From contig QZDW01000007.1 of the NCBI GenBank assembly GCA_009917545.1, positions 1-64,000 on the forward strand: DNA of 64,000 nt. The letters are read 5' to 3'. The DNA is from a bacterium 1XD42-76. GTDB lineage: Bacteria > Bacillota > Clostridia > Lachnospirales > Lachnospiraceae. The number at the start of each line of letters is the position of its first letter. Position 1 is the first letter of the stretch. Shown here in pieces: positions 9,840 through 18,950 of this stretch. The translations under genes were made by a program, and so were the position numbers. The notes under the pieces were generated by a model. That model had not been told where the DNA came from. It saw only the letters and a program-made list of their open reading frames with translations, and searched no databases.

Positions 9840-10053
9840 GCCCTCATGCGTCCACAGGTGAGCGCGACACTATGAATGAACGTTGTTAAGGCTCATTTGG
9901 CATACCTGAACTTAGATCGCCTGCGGCGATGGACTTTCATAGTAAACCTTCATACGCTCACAGGTAAGCGCACCATCATGAACAAAAGTAATTCAGGCGT
10001 ATTCGGCATCCCTGAACATATACCGCCTGTCGGCGGCGGCTCTTTCATAGTAA
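9840..10053 (+). repeat. Dispersed 106-bp repeat, tandem copies B and C
   Basis: Copy B (9840-9945) begins one base after the stop codon of the aldo/keto reductase gene, and copy C (9946-10053) follows head to tail. They are diverged from each other. The 3' hairpin is ATCGCC-TGC-GGCGAT in B but CCGCC-TGTC-GGCGG in C, so both sides of the stem have changed together. Confidence 0.85.
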
Positions 10054-10059
10054 TATCTA

Positions 10060-10098
10060 AAAGGCGCAGGCACTTTCCTCTCAGGCCCCTGCGCCTTT
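10060..10098. terminator. Bidirectional terminator between the AKR gene and leuA
   Basis: Arms AAAGGCGCAGG (10060-10070) and CCTGCGCCTTT (10088-10098) are perfectly complementary. T-rich sequence follows on both sides, so it can serve the plus-strand reductase gene and the minus-strand leuA. Confidence 0.75.
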
Positions 10099-10147
10099 CT
10101 TTGTTTTTCATCCGGACTGCACCATGTTTCCGGTGCAGTTTTCTCCT

Positions 10148-11818
10148 CTATACTGTGCCAAACAGGCGGTTGACTGCACTGAAAATTCCACGCAGTGACG
10201 CCCGCGTAATGTTCGAGCTGATACCAACGCCATAGGTGACACGGCCGGAATTCTGATCCATCATATGGATATAGGATGCCGCCTGAGCACCGGAACCGGA
10301 TGTCAGTGCATGTTCGTTATAATCCAGCACCTTGATATTAATTCCAAGCTCCTCTTCCAGGCCGCGCTGTACGGCATCAATCGGGCCGTTGCCGACACCC
10401 TCAAACTGCCTGGTCTGCCCGTGGTCGTCGTAGGTGACGACTGCCACTGTCGTGAAATCTCCGTCTGCTTCGAAATCGGTAATCTTGCATTTGCGGAAAT
10501 GGTATGGCTCCTTTTGATCCAGATAATTTCTGCGGAACTCTTCCATAATCTGCTCCGGGGCTACTTCGCCCTGCTTTTCTGCTATCGCCTGGATGATATC
10601 CGCAAATTCCTTGTGCATTCCACGCGGCAGGCGGAATCCGAAGCAGCTGTCCATGACAAAAGCAACGCCGCCCTTTCCGGACTGGCTGTTGATGCGCACA
10701 ACCGGCTCGTATTCGCGGCCGATATCGGAAGGGTCGATCGGAAGATACGGCACCTGCCATACCTTGCTCTGGCGCTCCATGAGGGCATGCATTCCTTTAT
10801 TGATCGCGTCCTGATGTGAGCCGGAAAAGGCTGTAAATACCAGCTTTCCGGCATATGGATGACGCGGGTCAATCTGCATTTTGGTACAACGCTCATAGAT
10901 CTCAGCAATCTTTTTGACATCCGAAAGCTCCAGGCAGGGATCAATCCCCTGAGAAAACATATTGTAGGCAAGCGTTAAAATGTCTACATTACCAGTCCTT
11001 TCCCCATTGCCGAACAATGTCCCCTCCACACGCTCCGCACCGGCAAGCAGCGCCAGTTCTGTGGCTGCCACACCTGTTCCGCGGTCATTGTGCGGATGGA
11101 CGCTCAAAAGGATGCTCTCGCGGTTCTCCAGATGTTTATTCATCCATTCAATCTGGTCTGCATAGACATTCGGCGTCGTCATCTCAACGGTGGACGGCAG
11201 GTTGAATATCATTTTTTTCTCAGGGGTCGGCCCCCATGCCCGCTGCACCGCATTACAAATGTCCAGCGCAAAATCCAGCTCCGTTCCCGTAAAGCTCTCC
11301 GGCGAATACTCCAGAATCACCTCGCCGTCATAGCTCTTCATGTATTCTTTCACCATCGCCACACCGTCCGTTGCGATCTTTTTGATCTCCTCGCGGTCCA
11401 TGTGAAATACCACATCTCGCTGTAAGGTCGAGGTCGAATTGTAAATATGAACGACGGCCCGCTTGATTCCCTGTATGGACTCGAATGTACGCTGAATCAA
11501 ATGTTCTCTGCATTGTGTCAGCACCTGTACAGTCACGTCATCCGGAATCAGTCTCCGCTCAACAAGCTGCCGTAAGAAGTCGAATTCAATCTGAGAGGCA
11601 GCCGGGAAACCAATCTCGATCTCTTTAAAGCCCATCTCCACAAGGAGGCGGAACATTTCCACCTTCTCCTCCACCACCATTGGCTCTACAAGCGCCTGAT
11701 TACCATCCCGCAGATCCACGCTGCACCAGGCCGGAGCTTTTTCGATCTCCTTTGCAGGCCATTCCCGCTCCGGATAATCAACAACCGGGACTCTCTGATA
11801 CCGTTTAAAATTCATCAT
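10148..11818 (-). CDS. leuA: 2-isopropylmalate synthase
   Basis: Condenses acetyl-CoA with 2-oxoisovalerate, the committed step of leucine synthesis. The protein (556 aa) is the longer LeuA form that begins 'MMNFKRYQRVPVVDYPEREWP'. The catalytic barrel contains 'SVDLRDGNQALVEPM' near residue 33, 'HNDRGTG' near 240 with metal-binding His, and 'GNGERTGNVDILTLAYNM' near 272. The C-terminal 120 residues match the leucine-binding regulatory domain. I start at 11818 because GGAGGAG lies 8-10 nt upstream; a frame beginning at 11878 lacks a site. A strong promoter and a leader peptide lie upstream, suggesting attenuation. Confidence 0.96.
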   Translation of the reverse strand: MMNFKRYQRVPVVDYPEREWPAKEIEKAPAWCSVDLRDGNQALVEPMVVEEKVEMFRLLVEMGFKEIEIGFPAASQIEFDFLRQLVERRLIPDDVTVQVLTQCREHLIQRTFESIQGIKRAVVHIYNSTSTLQRDVVFHMDREEIKKIATDGVAMVKEYMKSYDGEVILEYSPESFTGTELDFALDICNAVQRAWGPTPEKKMIFNLPSTVEMTTPNVYADQIEWMNKHLENRESILLSVHPHNDRGTGVAATELALLAGAERVEGTLFGNGERTGNVDILTLAYNMFSQGIDPCLELSDVKKIAEIYERCTKMQIDPRHPYAGKLVFTAFSGSHQDAINKGMHALMERQSKVWQVPYLPIDPSDIGREYEPVVRINSQSGKGGVAFVMDSCFGFRLPRGMHKEFADIIQAIAEKQGEVAPEQIMEEFRRNYLDQKEPYHFRKCKITDFEADGDFTTVAVVTYDDHGQTRQFEGVGNGPIDAVQRGLEEELGINIKVLDYNEHALTSGSGAQAASYIHMMDQNSGRVTYGVGISSNITRASLRGIFSAVNRLFGTV

Positions 11819-11898
11819 GATATTATCTCCTCCGTTTTCTGATTGACAATTTTCTGCAGCTTTTGCCGCACCAGCCATCCTGCGTTTTCAGACAGGCT

Positions 11899-12009
11899 TC
11901 ATAGTCGCAGGCCGCGGAGTCGATCAATCACTCTACATTTTTCTATGGCAGCTCTCCATGCGCCTTCTTGCAGCATGGTGCCTGGAATCACTGGAAAATG
12001 CCGCTTCAT
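11899..12009 (-). CDS. Candidate leuA leader peptide (36 aa)
   Basis: Between the leuA promoter and the gene is an open frame MKRHFPVIPGTMLQEG... that ends in 'DRLRGLRL' and a stop. Three of its last seven codons are for Leu (CTC, CTG, CTA). The start overlaps the stop of a 5-codon frame (MKMGL) as ATGA. Leu codons just before the stop are the usual signal for ribosome-mediated control of leucine operons. No classical terminator is evident before leuA, so the mechanism could be translational. It is a prediction from position and codons. Confidence 0.5.
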   Translation of the reverse strand: MKRHFPVIPGTMLQEGAWRAAIEKCRVIDRLRGLRL

Positions 12010-12069
12010 AACCCCATTTTCATCAGTCCTTTTTCTGACGCCGCTAAGGCGCTGTTTTTTGTGAGACTT

Positions 12070-12098
12070 ATTATAGCATTATCAATATAAAATGACAA
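12070..12098 (-). promoter_or_regulatory. leuA promoter
   Basis: On the minus strand TTGTCA (complement of 12093-12098) and TATAAT (complement of 12070-12075) are separated by 17 nt. Transcription would begin near 12063, giving a leader of about 245 nt. The leader starts with a GCGCC/GGCG hairpin near 12050-12035. Confidence 0.75.
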
Positions 12099-12118
12099 GC
12101 CTGTTTTGGCACACCGGA

Positions 12119-13474
12119 CTATGCCTGCAGATGCCCTTTCTCTTTCATTACCTCGATGATCTGGTCTACATACTTCGCACACAGCTCCTGTGTGGCAGCC
12201 TCAGCCATGACACGGATCAGGGGTTCCGTACCACTCTGGCGAAGCAGGATCCGGCCCTCGCCGCCCAAAGCTTCCTCCACGGCCTTCACGGCCCGCTGCA
12301 CATCTGCATCCTCCCAGGCAGCGTTCTTATCCGTCACCCGCACATTTTTCAAAAGCTGCGGCAGAATCGTTACCTCAGAAGTCAGCCTGGACAGCGGCTG
12401 TTTTTTCTCCAGCATCACCTCCATGATTTTCAGGGAGGTCAGGATCCCATCCCCGGTCGAGGCATATTTGCTGAAAATGATATGGCCGGACTGCTCGCCG
12501 CCCAGACAGTTTCCGGTTTTCGCCATATTCTCATAGACGTATTTATCGCCCACAGCTGTCTTTTCGTAGCCAATCCCCTCCCGGTCAAGCGCCTTATAAA
12601 GCCCCAGATTCGACATAACTGTCGTCACAATCTTGTTATTGCGCAGAAGGCCCTGTTCCTTCATATATTTTCCGCAAACATAGAGAATCAGGTCCCCGTC
12701 CACGACTGCTCCGCTTTCATCTACCGCCAGACACCGGTCAGCATCCCCGTCGTAGGCAAACCCCACGTCAAGATGGTTTTCCACCACAAAGCGCTGCAGG
12801 CTTTCTATATGGGTAGAGCCGCAGTCATGATTGATGTTCAGGCCGTCCGGCTCATTGTGAATCACAAACGTGTCAGCTCCCAGGGCATCAAACACGCTCT
12901 TGGCCACAGAAGAGGCGCTTCCATTGGAGCAGTCCAATCCTACCTTTTTCCCTTTAAAGGAGCGTGTTGCAATCGAGATCAGATAGCCTATGTAGCGGTT
13001 GCGCCCAGCCGAGAAATCCTGGGTCCGTCCAATCTTCTCACGTCTTGCCAGAGGAATCTCCTCCGCTTCCCCGTCCAGATAGCGCTCGATTTCCAGAATC
13101 ACGCTCTCCTCCAGCTTCTCCCCGCTGCCATTCATAATCTTGATTCCGTTGTCATAGTAAGGATTGTGGCTGGCAGAAATCATAATGCCGCAGTCGAAAT
13201 CCTCGGTACGGATTACGTGGGAAACGCTGGGCGTCGTCGTCACATGAAGCAGGGATACGTCCGCTCCGGAAGCAGTCAGGCCCGATACCAGAGAATATTC
13301 AAACATATAGCTGGAACGCCTTGTATCCTTGCCGATCACGACACGGCAGCGTTCTGCTTTCGCCCGCTTACCATAATACCAGCCGAGAAAACGCCCCACT
13401 CTGTAAGCGTGCTCCACCGTCAGATCTACATTTGCCTCCCCGCGGAAGCCGTCTGTGCCAAAATATTTCCCCAT
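12119..13474 (-). CDS. glmM: Phosphoglucosamine mutase
   Basis: Interconverts glucosamine-6-P and glucosamine-1-P for UDP-GlcNAc and peptidoglycan synthesis. The 451 residues include 'FGTDGFRGEAN' at the start, the phosphoserine loop 'ISASHNPYYDNGIKI' near residue 100, the Mg loop 'DGDADRC' near 242, the sugar loop 'GGEQSGHI' near 325 and the phosphate-binding 'RQSGTEPLIRVM' near 413. Length is standard. The start follows GGAGAGGAAA. It lies downstream of rfbD on the same strand, with a weak terminator hairpin between them. Confidence 0.97.
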   Translation of the reverse strand: MGKYFGTDGFRGEANVDLTVEHAYRVGRFLGWYYGKRAKAERCRVVIGKDTRRSSYMFEYSLVSGLTASGADVSLLHVTTTPSVSHVIRTEDFDCGIMISASHNPYYDNGIKIMNGSGEKLEESVILEIERYLDGEAEEIPLARREKIGRTQDFSAGRNRYIGYLISIATRSFKGKKVGLDCSNGSASSVAKSVFDALGADTFVIHNEPDGLNINHDCGSTHIESLQRFVVENHLDVGFAYDGDADRCLAVDESGAVVDGDLILYVCGKYMKEQGLLRNNKIVTTVMSNLGLYKALDREGIGYEKTAVGDKYVYENMAKTGNCLGGEQSGHIIFSKYASTGDGILTSLKIMEVMLEKKQPLSRLTSEVTILPQLLKNVRVTDKNAAWEDADVQRAVKAVEEALGGEGRILLRQSGTEPLIRVMAEAATQELCAKYVDQIIEVMKEKGHLQA

Positions 13475-13614
13475 TTTCCTCTCCTTCAGAATTTACAGTC
13501 TCATTCCCATTCTATTCCAGGACTGGTAAATCATTCCTGGACCCCTGGTTTTAACCGGTTCCTTTTATCGCTGCCTCCCTGACTTCCATTGCCGCCGGAT
13601 ACATGGCCGCAAAG

Positions 13615-13639
13615 GGGCCGCGGTATGAAACCGCAGCCC
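13615..13639 (-). terminator. Probable terminator after rfbD
   Basis: Ten-base arms 13615-13624 and 13630-13639 pair with one mismatch. On the minus strand only CTTTG follows, so termination may be incomplete. Confidence 0.45.
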
Positions 13640-13706
13640 GTTTCTTACAAACTTTCTTACGAAATATGCGCCCGGATTCGCCGCAGGATGCGGCCGGACG
13701 ATACCT

Positions 13707-14558
13707 CTACCAGGTAATTTCTTTTAAATAACGGGACAGTGCATCCTTCCACTCCGGGAGGCGCTCAAAGCCGTTCTCCGAAAGCTTTTCCTTGCTGATA
13801 CGACTGTTCATGGGGCGTTTCGCCTTGGAAGCCGGATACTCGGCAGAGGAAACCGGAGTCACCGCTACCTCGTTCATACCAGCCTGTCTGAAAATTTCAC
13901 AGGCAAATTCATACCAGGAACAGAGTCCCTCATTCGTGGCGTGATATCTGCCGTATTTGTCCGTCTGAATCATATCCACAAGAAGCCGCGCCAGGTCATA
14001 CGTATACGTCGGGGAACCGATCTGGTCATTGACAACAGAAACCGCGCCCCTCTCTTTCCCCAGACGCAGCATAGTCTTGATGAAATTTTTTCCGTTGACG
14101 CCGAATACCCAGGCAATACGAACCGTGAAAAATTTTTCCATCAGCTCTTCAATAGCAAGCTCTCCCTCATATTTTGTCTGTCCGTATACATTCAGGGGAT
14201 GTCTCTCATCATCCGGCTCCCACGGTCTCGTGCCCTCTCCATCGAATACATAGTCCGTGCTGATATACATCATCCTGATATTTCGTTTCCTGCATACCTC
14301 TGCCACGTTTCTCGTCCCATCGGCATTGATACGGCGGCAGAGATCCACCTGGTCTTCTGCGGCATCCACAGCCGTATAGGCGGCGCAGTGAATGACCGCA
14401 TCCGCGGCTGACTCCGTAATTACCCGGTCGCAGGCCGCCGGATCCGTGATATCCATCTCCTCCACGTCAACCCCGATCGGAACGAGACCGCGCTTTTTCA
14501 GCTCATTCATGATATCATGGCCCAACTGGCCCTTGGCACCCGTCACTAAAACTCTCAT
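13707..14558 (-). CDS. rfbD: dTDP-4-dehydrorhamnose reductase
   Basis: Last enzyme of dTDP-L-rhamnose synthesis, an extended short-chain dehydrogenase. At 283 residues it has normal length. The Rossmann motif 'VTGAKGQLG' is at the N-terminus and 'STDYVFDGEG' near residue 106. The catalytic 'YGQTKYEGE' (YxxxK) is near 131. The start at 14558 has GGAGGAAAGC directly upstream; the longer frame from 14681 overlaps rfbB and lacks a site. It follows rfbB by about 50 bp and completes a D-B-A block on the minus strand. Confidence 0.93.
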   Translation of the reverse strand: MRVLVTGAKGQLGHDIMNELKKRGLVPIGVDVEEMDITDPAACDRVITESAADAVIHCAAYTAVDAAEDQVDLCRRINADGTRNVAEVCRKRNIRMMYISTDYVFDGEGTRPWEPDDERHPLNVYGQTKYEGELAIEELMEKFFTVRIAWVFGVNGKNFIKTMLRLGKERGAVSVVNDQIGSPTYTYDLARLLVDMIQTDKYGRYHATNEGLCSWYEFACEIFRQAGMNEVAVTPVSSAEYPASKAKRPMNSRISKEKLSENGFERLPEWKDALSRYLKEITW

Positions 14559-14611
14559 TGCTTTCCTCCAGGCTCTATCTTTTCTCACTGCCCAAGAAGC
14601 AGGCCGACGCG

Positions 14612-15637
14612 TTACTGCAGCCGCTCCCCATACATACTCTCGAAATAACTGCTGTATTCTCCGCTGAGAATGCGTTTCCACCAGTCCTCATTGTCCAGAT
14701 ACCACCGGATCGTCTGCTGAATGCCTGTATCGAAGTTATACTTCGGCTTCCAGCCAAGCTCTGTCTCAAGCTTAGCAGGGTCGATGGCGTATCTTCTGTC
14801 ATGGCCCGGGCGGTCCGTTACATATTTAATCAGGCTTTCCGGGCGATCCAGGGCCTTCAGAATTGTCTTCACCACTTCGAGATTTGTACGCTCATTGTGG
14901 CCGCCCACATTATAGATCTCCCCGTCTCTTCCTTTATGAAGGATCAGGTCGATTGCCTCACAGTGGTCGGCAACATGCAGCCAGTCACGCACGTTTTCTC
15001 CATTCCCATAGACCGGAAGCGACTCGTTGGCCAGCGCACGGCTGAGCATCAGAGGAATCAGCTTTTCCGGAAACTGGTACGGGCCATAGTTATTGGAACA
15101 GCGGGAGATTGTCACAGGAAGCTTGAAGGTTCTGTGGTATGCCAGTACAAACAAATCGGCGCCCGCCTTGGCCGCGGAATAGGGGCTTGAGGTATGGAGC
15201 GGCGTCTCCTCGGTAAAGAACAGATCCGGACGATCCAGCGGCAGATCGCCGTATACCTCATCCGTCGATACCTGATGATAGCGCTTAATTCCGTATTCCT
15301 TACAGGCATCCAGAAGCGTTGTCGTCCCTGTCACATTGGTACGCACAAAGCTTTCGGGATCTACAACGGCACGGTCCACATGCGTCTCGGCAGCAAAGTT
15401 TACAATGATATCCGGCTTTTCCTTCTCAAATAAGTCGAAAATAAACGGCCTGTCCACAATATCGCCTTTGATAAATTTGTAATTCGGTTTGTCCTCCACC
15501 GGCTTCAGTGTTTCCAGATTACCGGCATAGGTCAGAAGATCCAGATTGATGATCTCATAATCCGGATATTTATTTACCATATGATGGACGAAGTTTCCTC
15601 CAATAAAACCAGCTCCGCCTGTAACGACAATTTTCAT
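14612..15637 (-). CDS. rfbB: dTDP-glucose 4,6-dehydratase
   Basis: Converts dTDP-glucose to dTDP-4-keto-6-deoxyglucose, the second step toward dTDP-rhamnose and other deoxysugars. The 341 residues include the NAD motif 'GGAGFIGGNF' at the start, the 'STDEVYGDL' active-site Thr-Asp-Glu near residue 123 and 'YSAAKAGADLFVLAYHRTF' (YxxxK) near 157. 'SRCSNNYGPYQFPEKLIP', a family signature, is near 185. The start at 15637 has GGAGGAAAAC upstream. The gene is between rfbA and rfbD, transcribed with them. Confidence 0.96.
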   Translation of the reverse strand: MKIVVTGGAGFIGGNFVHHMVNKYPDYEIINLDLLTYAGNLETLKPVEDKPNYKFIKGDIVDRPFIFDLFEKEKPDIIVNFAAETHVDRAVVDPESFVRTNVTGTTTLLDACKEYGIKRYHQVSTDEVYGDLPLDRPDLFFTEETPLHTSSPYSAAKAGADLFVLAYHRTFKLPVTISRCSNNYGPYQFPEKLIPLMLSRALANESLPVYGNGENVRDWLHVADHCEAIDLILHKGRDGEIYNVGGHNERTNLEVVKTILKALDRPESLIKYVTDRPGHDRRYAIDPAKLETELGWKPKYNFDTGIQQTIRWYLDNEDWWKRILSGEYSSYFESMYGERLQ

Positions 15638-15766
15638 GTTTTCCTCCTTCTGATGCATTTCCTGCACCATTAAGCAGCCCGGAACGCTTCTCCTTCCGGC
15701 TCCTTTTCTTTTCCTGTCCGTATTTTCGTGTACCGGCCGCAAATACCGGTTTTTATACAGCCGCGC

Positions 15767-16669
15767 CTAATGGTCCGCGTGCTTTGGCAGTTTATCAATA
15801 TACTTTCCGTCCACGACATCCTTTAAGTACTTGCCGTACTGATTCTTCTTAAGGACCTCATACGCCTCCATGACGGCATCCCTCGTAATCCAGCCGTTTA
15901 AGAAAGCAATCTCCTCAAGGCAGGCAATTTTCCGGTGCTGATGCGTCTCCACGGTTTTCACAAAATTTGTCGCCTCCACAAGGGATTCATGTGTCCCTGT
16001 ATCGAGCCATGTAAAGCCCTGACCCAAAAGTGTCACGTCGAGCTCGCCGTTTTCCAAGTAGATACGGTTCAGATCTGTGATTTCGAGTTCGCCTCTGGCG
16101 GACGGCTTTAAATTTTTCGCATACTCCACCACACGATTGTCATAGAAATATAAGCCTGTCACACAGTAATTGGATTTGGGCTTCTGCGGCTTCTCCTCGA
16201 TTGAAATCGCTTTTCCTTCCTCGTCAAACGCCACAATACCAAAACGCTCCGGGTCATCCACATAGTAGCCGAATACCGTCGCACCTGTCTCCTTGGCAGC
16301 CGCTGCACGCAGGCGCTTTTTCAGGCCCTGTCCGTGGAAAATGTTGTCGCCCAGCACCATCGCCACGGAATCCGTCCCGATAAAGGATTCCCCGATAATG
16401 AACGCCTGTGCCAGTCCGTCCGGGCTCGGCTGTACCGCATAAGATAAATGGATCCCGAACTGACTGCCGTCGCCTAAGAGCGCCTCGAACCTCGGCGTAT
16501 CATCCGGGGTGGAGATCAGCAGGATATCGCGGATCCCGGCGTTCATTAACACAGAAAGCGGGTAATAGATCATTGGTTTATCGTAAATCGGCAGAAGCTG
16601 TTTGGATGTTACCTTTGTCAGCGGATAAAGCCGCGTGCCGCTGCCGCCCGCAAGTATAATTCCTTTCAT
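15767..16669 (-). CDS. rfbA: Glucose-1-phosphate thymidylyltransferase
   Basis: Activates glucose-1-P with dTTP, the first step of dTDP-rhamnose synthesis. The 300-residue protein starts '[18 protein letters not shown]', the nucleotide-binding signature. It continues with '[17 protein letters not shown]', '[11 protein letters not shown]' near residue 107 and '[21 protein letters not shown]' near 160. I start at 16669, where GGAGAGCCTT lies upstream; the longer frame to 16861 is not needed. It is first in the rfbA-B-D block. The epimerase gene rfbC is not found in this window. Confidence 0.96.
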   Translation of the reverse strand: MKGIILAGGSGTRLYPLTKVTSKQLLPIYDKPMIYYPLSVLMNAGIRDILLISTPDDTPRFEALLGDGSQFGIHLSYAVQPSPDGLAQAFIIGESFIGTDSVAMVLGDNIFHGQGLKKRLRAAAAKETGATVFGYYVDDPERFGIVAFDEEGKAISIEEKPQKPKSNYCVTGLYFYDNRVVEYAKNLKPSARGELEITDLNRIYLENGELDVTLLGQGFTWLDTGTHESLVEATNFVKTVETHQHRKIACLEEIAFLNGWITRDAVMEAYEVLKKNQYGKYLKDVVDGKYIDKLPKHADH

Positions 16670-16789
16670 AAGGCTCTCCTTGTTTCTTAATTTCTCTTTC
16701 GCACGGATTCCTGTTTGCAGACATCCGATTAAAGTGCCGCATTCCTGTGGCAAATGCCAAACCGGATGCGCAGGTGCATCTTTATCGAC

Positions 16790-16798
16790 ATTATAGCA
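16790..16798 (-). promoter_or_regulatory. Extended -10 promoter for the rfbA-B-D genes
   Basis: The minus strand carries TGCTATAAT about 120 nt upstream of rfbA. The -35 position is poor, so recognition would rely on the TGn extension. Confidence 0.5.
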
Positions 16799-16927
16799 TA
16801 AATTCCCTGATCTGCATAGGGTGGAACCTGCAAATTTCTGCCGGCAGACCTGGTTTCCCATGCAGTCAGCGCAAGCAGATAAGACGATTCACCGGGACGG
16901 CCCTGTACGGAACTCCCTATACAGACT

Positions 16928-17299
16928 CTATCCGTACAATAGCCTGAATTTCTCATCAAGGCGCTTTGCATCCTCCAGGGTATTTTTCCAGCCGAAACAT
17001 TCCAGATCCACCCGGAAACCTTCCGGCGTTCTCGTCACCCCGATACCATCTGCCTCCAGTAGCGTTCTCTGCATATCATATGTGTCAAAGTATATGGCAC
17101 CGCTGAGAATCCCCTTTGCATTTACGACCTTATAGGCCGGGACATCCCTGCCGGCCAGGCCGTGCTTTAACCCATAACCGACCTGCCTGGAATTACGCGG
17201 CTTTCCGCACAGCAGCGCAATCTGGCCGTAGGTTGCCACCTTTCCGGCCGGAATTTCCCTGCATACGATCCCGATGCGCTGATAAAAATCTGTCTGCAT
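16928..17299 (-). CDS. Alkyltransferase-like protein (MGMT family without the catalytic Cys)
   Basis: The 123-residue protein matches the C-terminal DNA-binding domain of O6-alkylguanine DNA alkyltransferases. 'IPAGKVATYGQIA' has Tyr24, and 'NSRQVGYGL' has the base-flipping Arg39. The acceptor motif PCHRV is replaced by PAYKV, with Ala55 where the alkyl-accepting Cys should be. Proteins with this change (ATL family) bind alkylated bases and pass them to nucleotide excision repair. Direct repair is therefore unlikely, and a role with UvrA is an inference. The gene lies between rfbA and a membrane protein gene. Confidence 0.85.
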   Translation of the reverse strand: MQTDFYQRIGIVCREIPAGKVATYGQIALLCGKPRNSRQVGYGLKHGLAGRDVPAYKVVNAKGILSGAIYFDTYDMQRTLLEADGIGVTRTPEGFRVDLECFGWKNTLEDAKRLDEKFRLLYG

Positions 17300-17349
17300 T
17301 CCACATGTCCCTCATTCTGTTTTGGAAGGAAAGCCAGGTTCCGGCAAAA

Positions 17350-17754
17350 TTACACTTCCGGTTCCTCACTGAATCCCTCAATCAGCTTCACCGCGCCGCA
17401 TATAGCCGGATAATAACTGTCATATACCTCTGGATCCGAAATTTTCAGTTTATAATATTTTCCCGTTTTGATCTCATTATATACGCCCTGCTCGGTGAAC
17501 TGATCGCCTATCGCCTCGGCCGTGATCTCAAAGACCGCCGCTTTGCCGTCCCTGTCCTTTGCGTGAATCAGATAGAGCTCATCATCCCTGATCTCTGTGA
17601 TCTCTTTTTCCACGACCTGGATCTCCACAGACCATGTATCATACTCCGCTTTCTCCCCAGGACCACTCATCACCACAATGAGGCACAGAATAAGCGCCGC
17701 ACCAAGGAGAACGAACTCCACTCTGCCTGTAATCATTTCCATCAGTCTTTTCAT
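17350..17754 (-). CDS. Single-pass membrane protein of unknown function
   Basis: The start at 17754 follows GGGGGAG with 9-nt spacing, giving 134 residues. A short basic N-terminus is followed by one membrane helix (about residues 10-30, 'VEFVLLGAALILCLIVVM'). The remaining soluble part of about 100 residues contains mixed charges and 'KTGKYYKLKISDPEVYDSYYPAICGAVKLIEGF'-like sequence typical of small beta domains. I do not recognise a family with certainty. It resembles membrane-anchored proteins of the DUF4330 type only in outline. Confidence 0.7.
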   Translation of the reverse strand: MKRLMEMITGRVEFVLLGAALILCLIVVMSGPGEKAEYDTWSVEIQVVEKEITEIRDDELYLIHAKDRDGKAAVFEITAEAIGDQFTEQGVYNEIKTGKYYKLKISDPEVYDSYYPAICGAVKLIEGFSEEPEV

Positions 17755-17847
17755 CCTGACACACTCCCCCAATCCTGACGTACCGCCCGCACGGCGGCAC
17801 TCAAACTGAACCTTCCGGCCAAATCGTTCCGGCAGACATTTTAGGAT

Positions 17848-18924
17848 CTAGCACTGCGCTTCCAGACGGCTGAGCCGTTTGGCCTGATCAGCTGCAATCA
17901 GGCTGTCCAGCAGCTCCTGCAGATCGCCGTTCATAACAGAGTCGATCTTATAAAGAGTCAGCTTAATCCTGTGCTCTGTCACCCGGCCCTGCGGGAAGTT
18001 ATACGTACGTATTTTTTCCGAACGGTCGCCGGTCCCGATCTGGCTGCGGCGCGCCTCCGCTTCCTCGTTCTGGCGTTTCTCGAGTTCCAGGTCATAGAGC
18101 TTGGAACGCAGAAGGCGGAACGCTTTTTCCTTATTCTGCAGCTGTGATTTCTCTGTCTGGCTGTAGATTACAATTCCTGTCGGAATATGGGTCAGTCGCA
18201 CAGCAGAATCCGTCGTATTGACACACTGGCCGCCATTTCCCGAAGCACGCATCACGTCGATGCGGATGTCCTTGTCATCAATCACCACATCGAATTCCTC
18301 CGCCTCCGGCATAATCGCCACTGTGGCTGTGGAGGTATGGATCCGTCCGCCTGATTCCGTCTCCGGAACGCGCTGGACACGGTGAACGCCACTTTCGTAT
18401 TTTAGCTTTGAATAAGCTCCGCGCCCGTTAATCATGAACTCCACTTCCTTCATGCCGCCAATGCCGCTCTCGCTGACATTGATGAGCTCCACCTTCCAAT
18501 GCTGCTGTTCCGCATAATGTACATACATCCGGTACAGCTCTGATGCAAAAAGCGCTGCCTCCTCGCCGCCTGCCCCTGCGCGGATCTCCACAATTACGTT
18601 CTTGTCATCATTCGGATCCTTGGGGAGAAGAAGGATCTTAAGCTGCTGTTCCAGCTCCTCAATCCGTTTCTTGCCATCTGACAATTCCTCTTTTGCCAGC
18701 TCCCGCAGCTCCTCGTCGCTTTCCTCTTCCAGGAGTGCCAGACTGTCTTCGACATCCTGCTTGGCCTGCTTATATGCTTTATACGTATTTACAAGAGGCG
18801 TCAGATCCGCCTGCTCCTTCATCAGACTGCGGAAACGCTTCTGATCCACAGTCACAGACGGCTCATTCAGCTCCAGCATTACTTCCTCATAATGTTTTAA
18901 GATATCATCCAAACGGTCAAACAT
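17848..18924 (-). CDS. prfA: Peptide chain release factor 1
   Basis: Ends translation at UAA and UAG codons. The 358-residue protein shows '[15 protein letters not shown]' near residue 115, codon-recognition region near 180-190, and the peptidyl-hydrolysis motif GGQ in '[24 protein letters not shown]' near residue 230. '[27 protein letters not shown]' near residue 290 distinguishes RF1 from RF2 by its conserved context. The start at 18924 follows AGGAGG. It lies directly after prmC, which methylates the GGQ Gln. Confidence 0.98.
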   Translation of the reverse strand: MFDRLDDILKHYEEVMLELNEPSVTVDQKRFRSLMKEQADLTPLVNTYKAYKQAKQDVEDSLALLEEESDEELRELAKEELSDGKKRIEELEQQLKILLLPKDPNDDKNVIVEIRAGAGGEEAALFASELYRMYVHYAEQQHWKVELINVSESGIGGMKEVEFMINGRGAYSKLKYESGVHRVQRVPETESGGRIHTSTATVAIMPEAEEFDVVIDDKDIRIDVMRASGNGGQCVNTTDSAVRLTHIPTGIVIYSQTEKSQLQNKEKAFRLLRSKLYDLELEKRQNEEAEARRSQIGTGDRSEKIRTYNFPQGRVTEHRIKLTLYKIDSVMNGDLQELLDSLIAADQAKRLSRLEAQC

Positions 18925-18950
18925 ACAAAACCTCCTGTCTCTTCCCTTCT

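Noticed and set aside
11819-12062. T-box riboswitch before leuA
   Set aside because: No T-box sequence (GGTGGNACCGCG-like) or specifier stem was found in the leader.
12092-13582. Long plus-strand open frame (496 codons) opposite glmM
   Set aside because: It is antisense to a clear glmM gene, has no ribosome site or family motif, and has a composition expected from the complementary frame.
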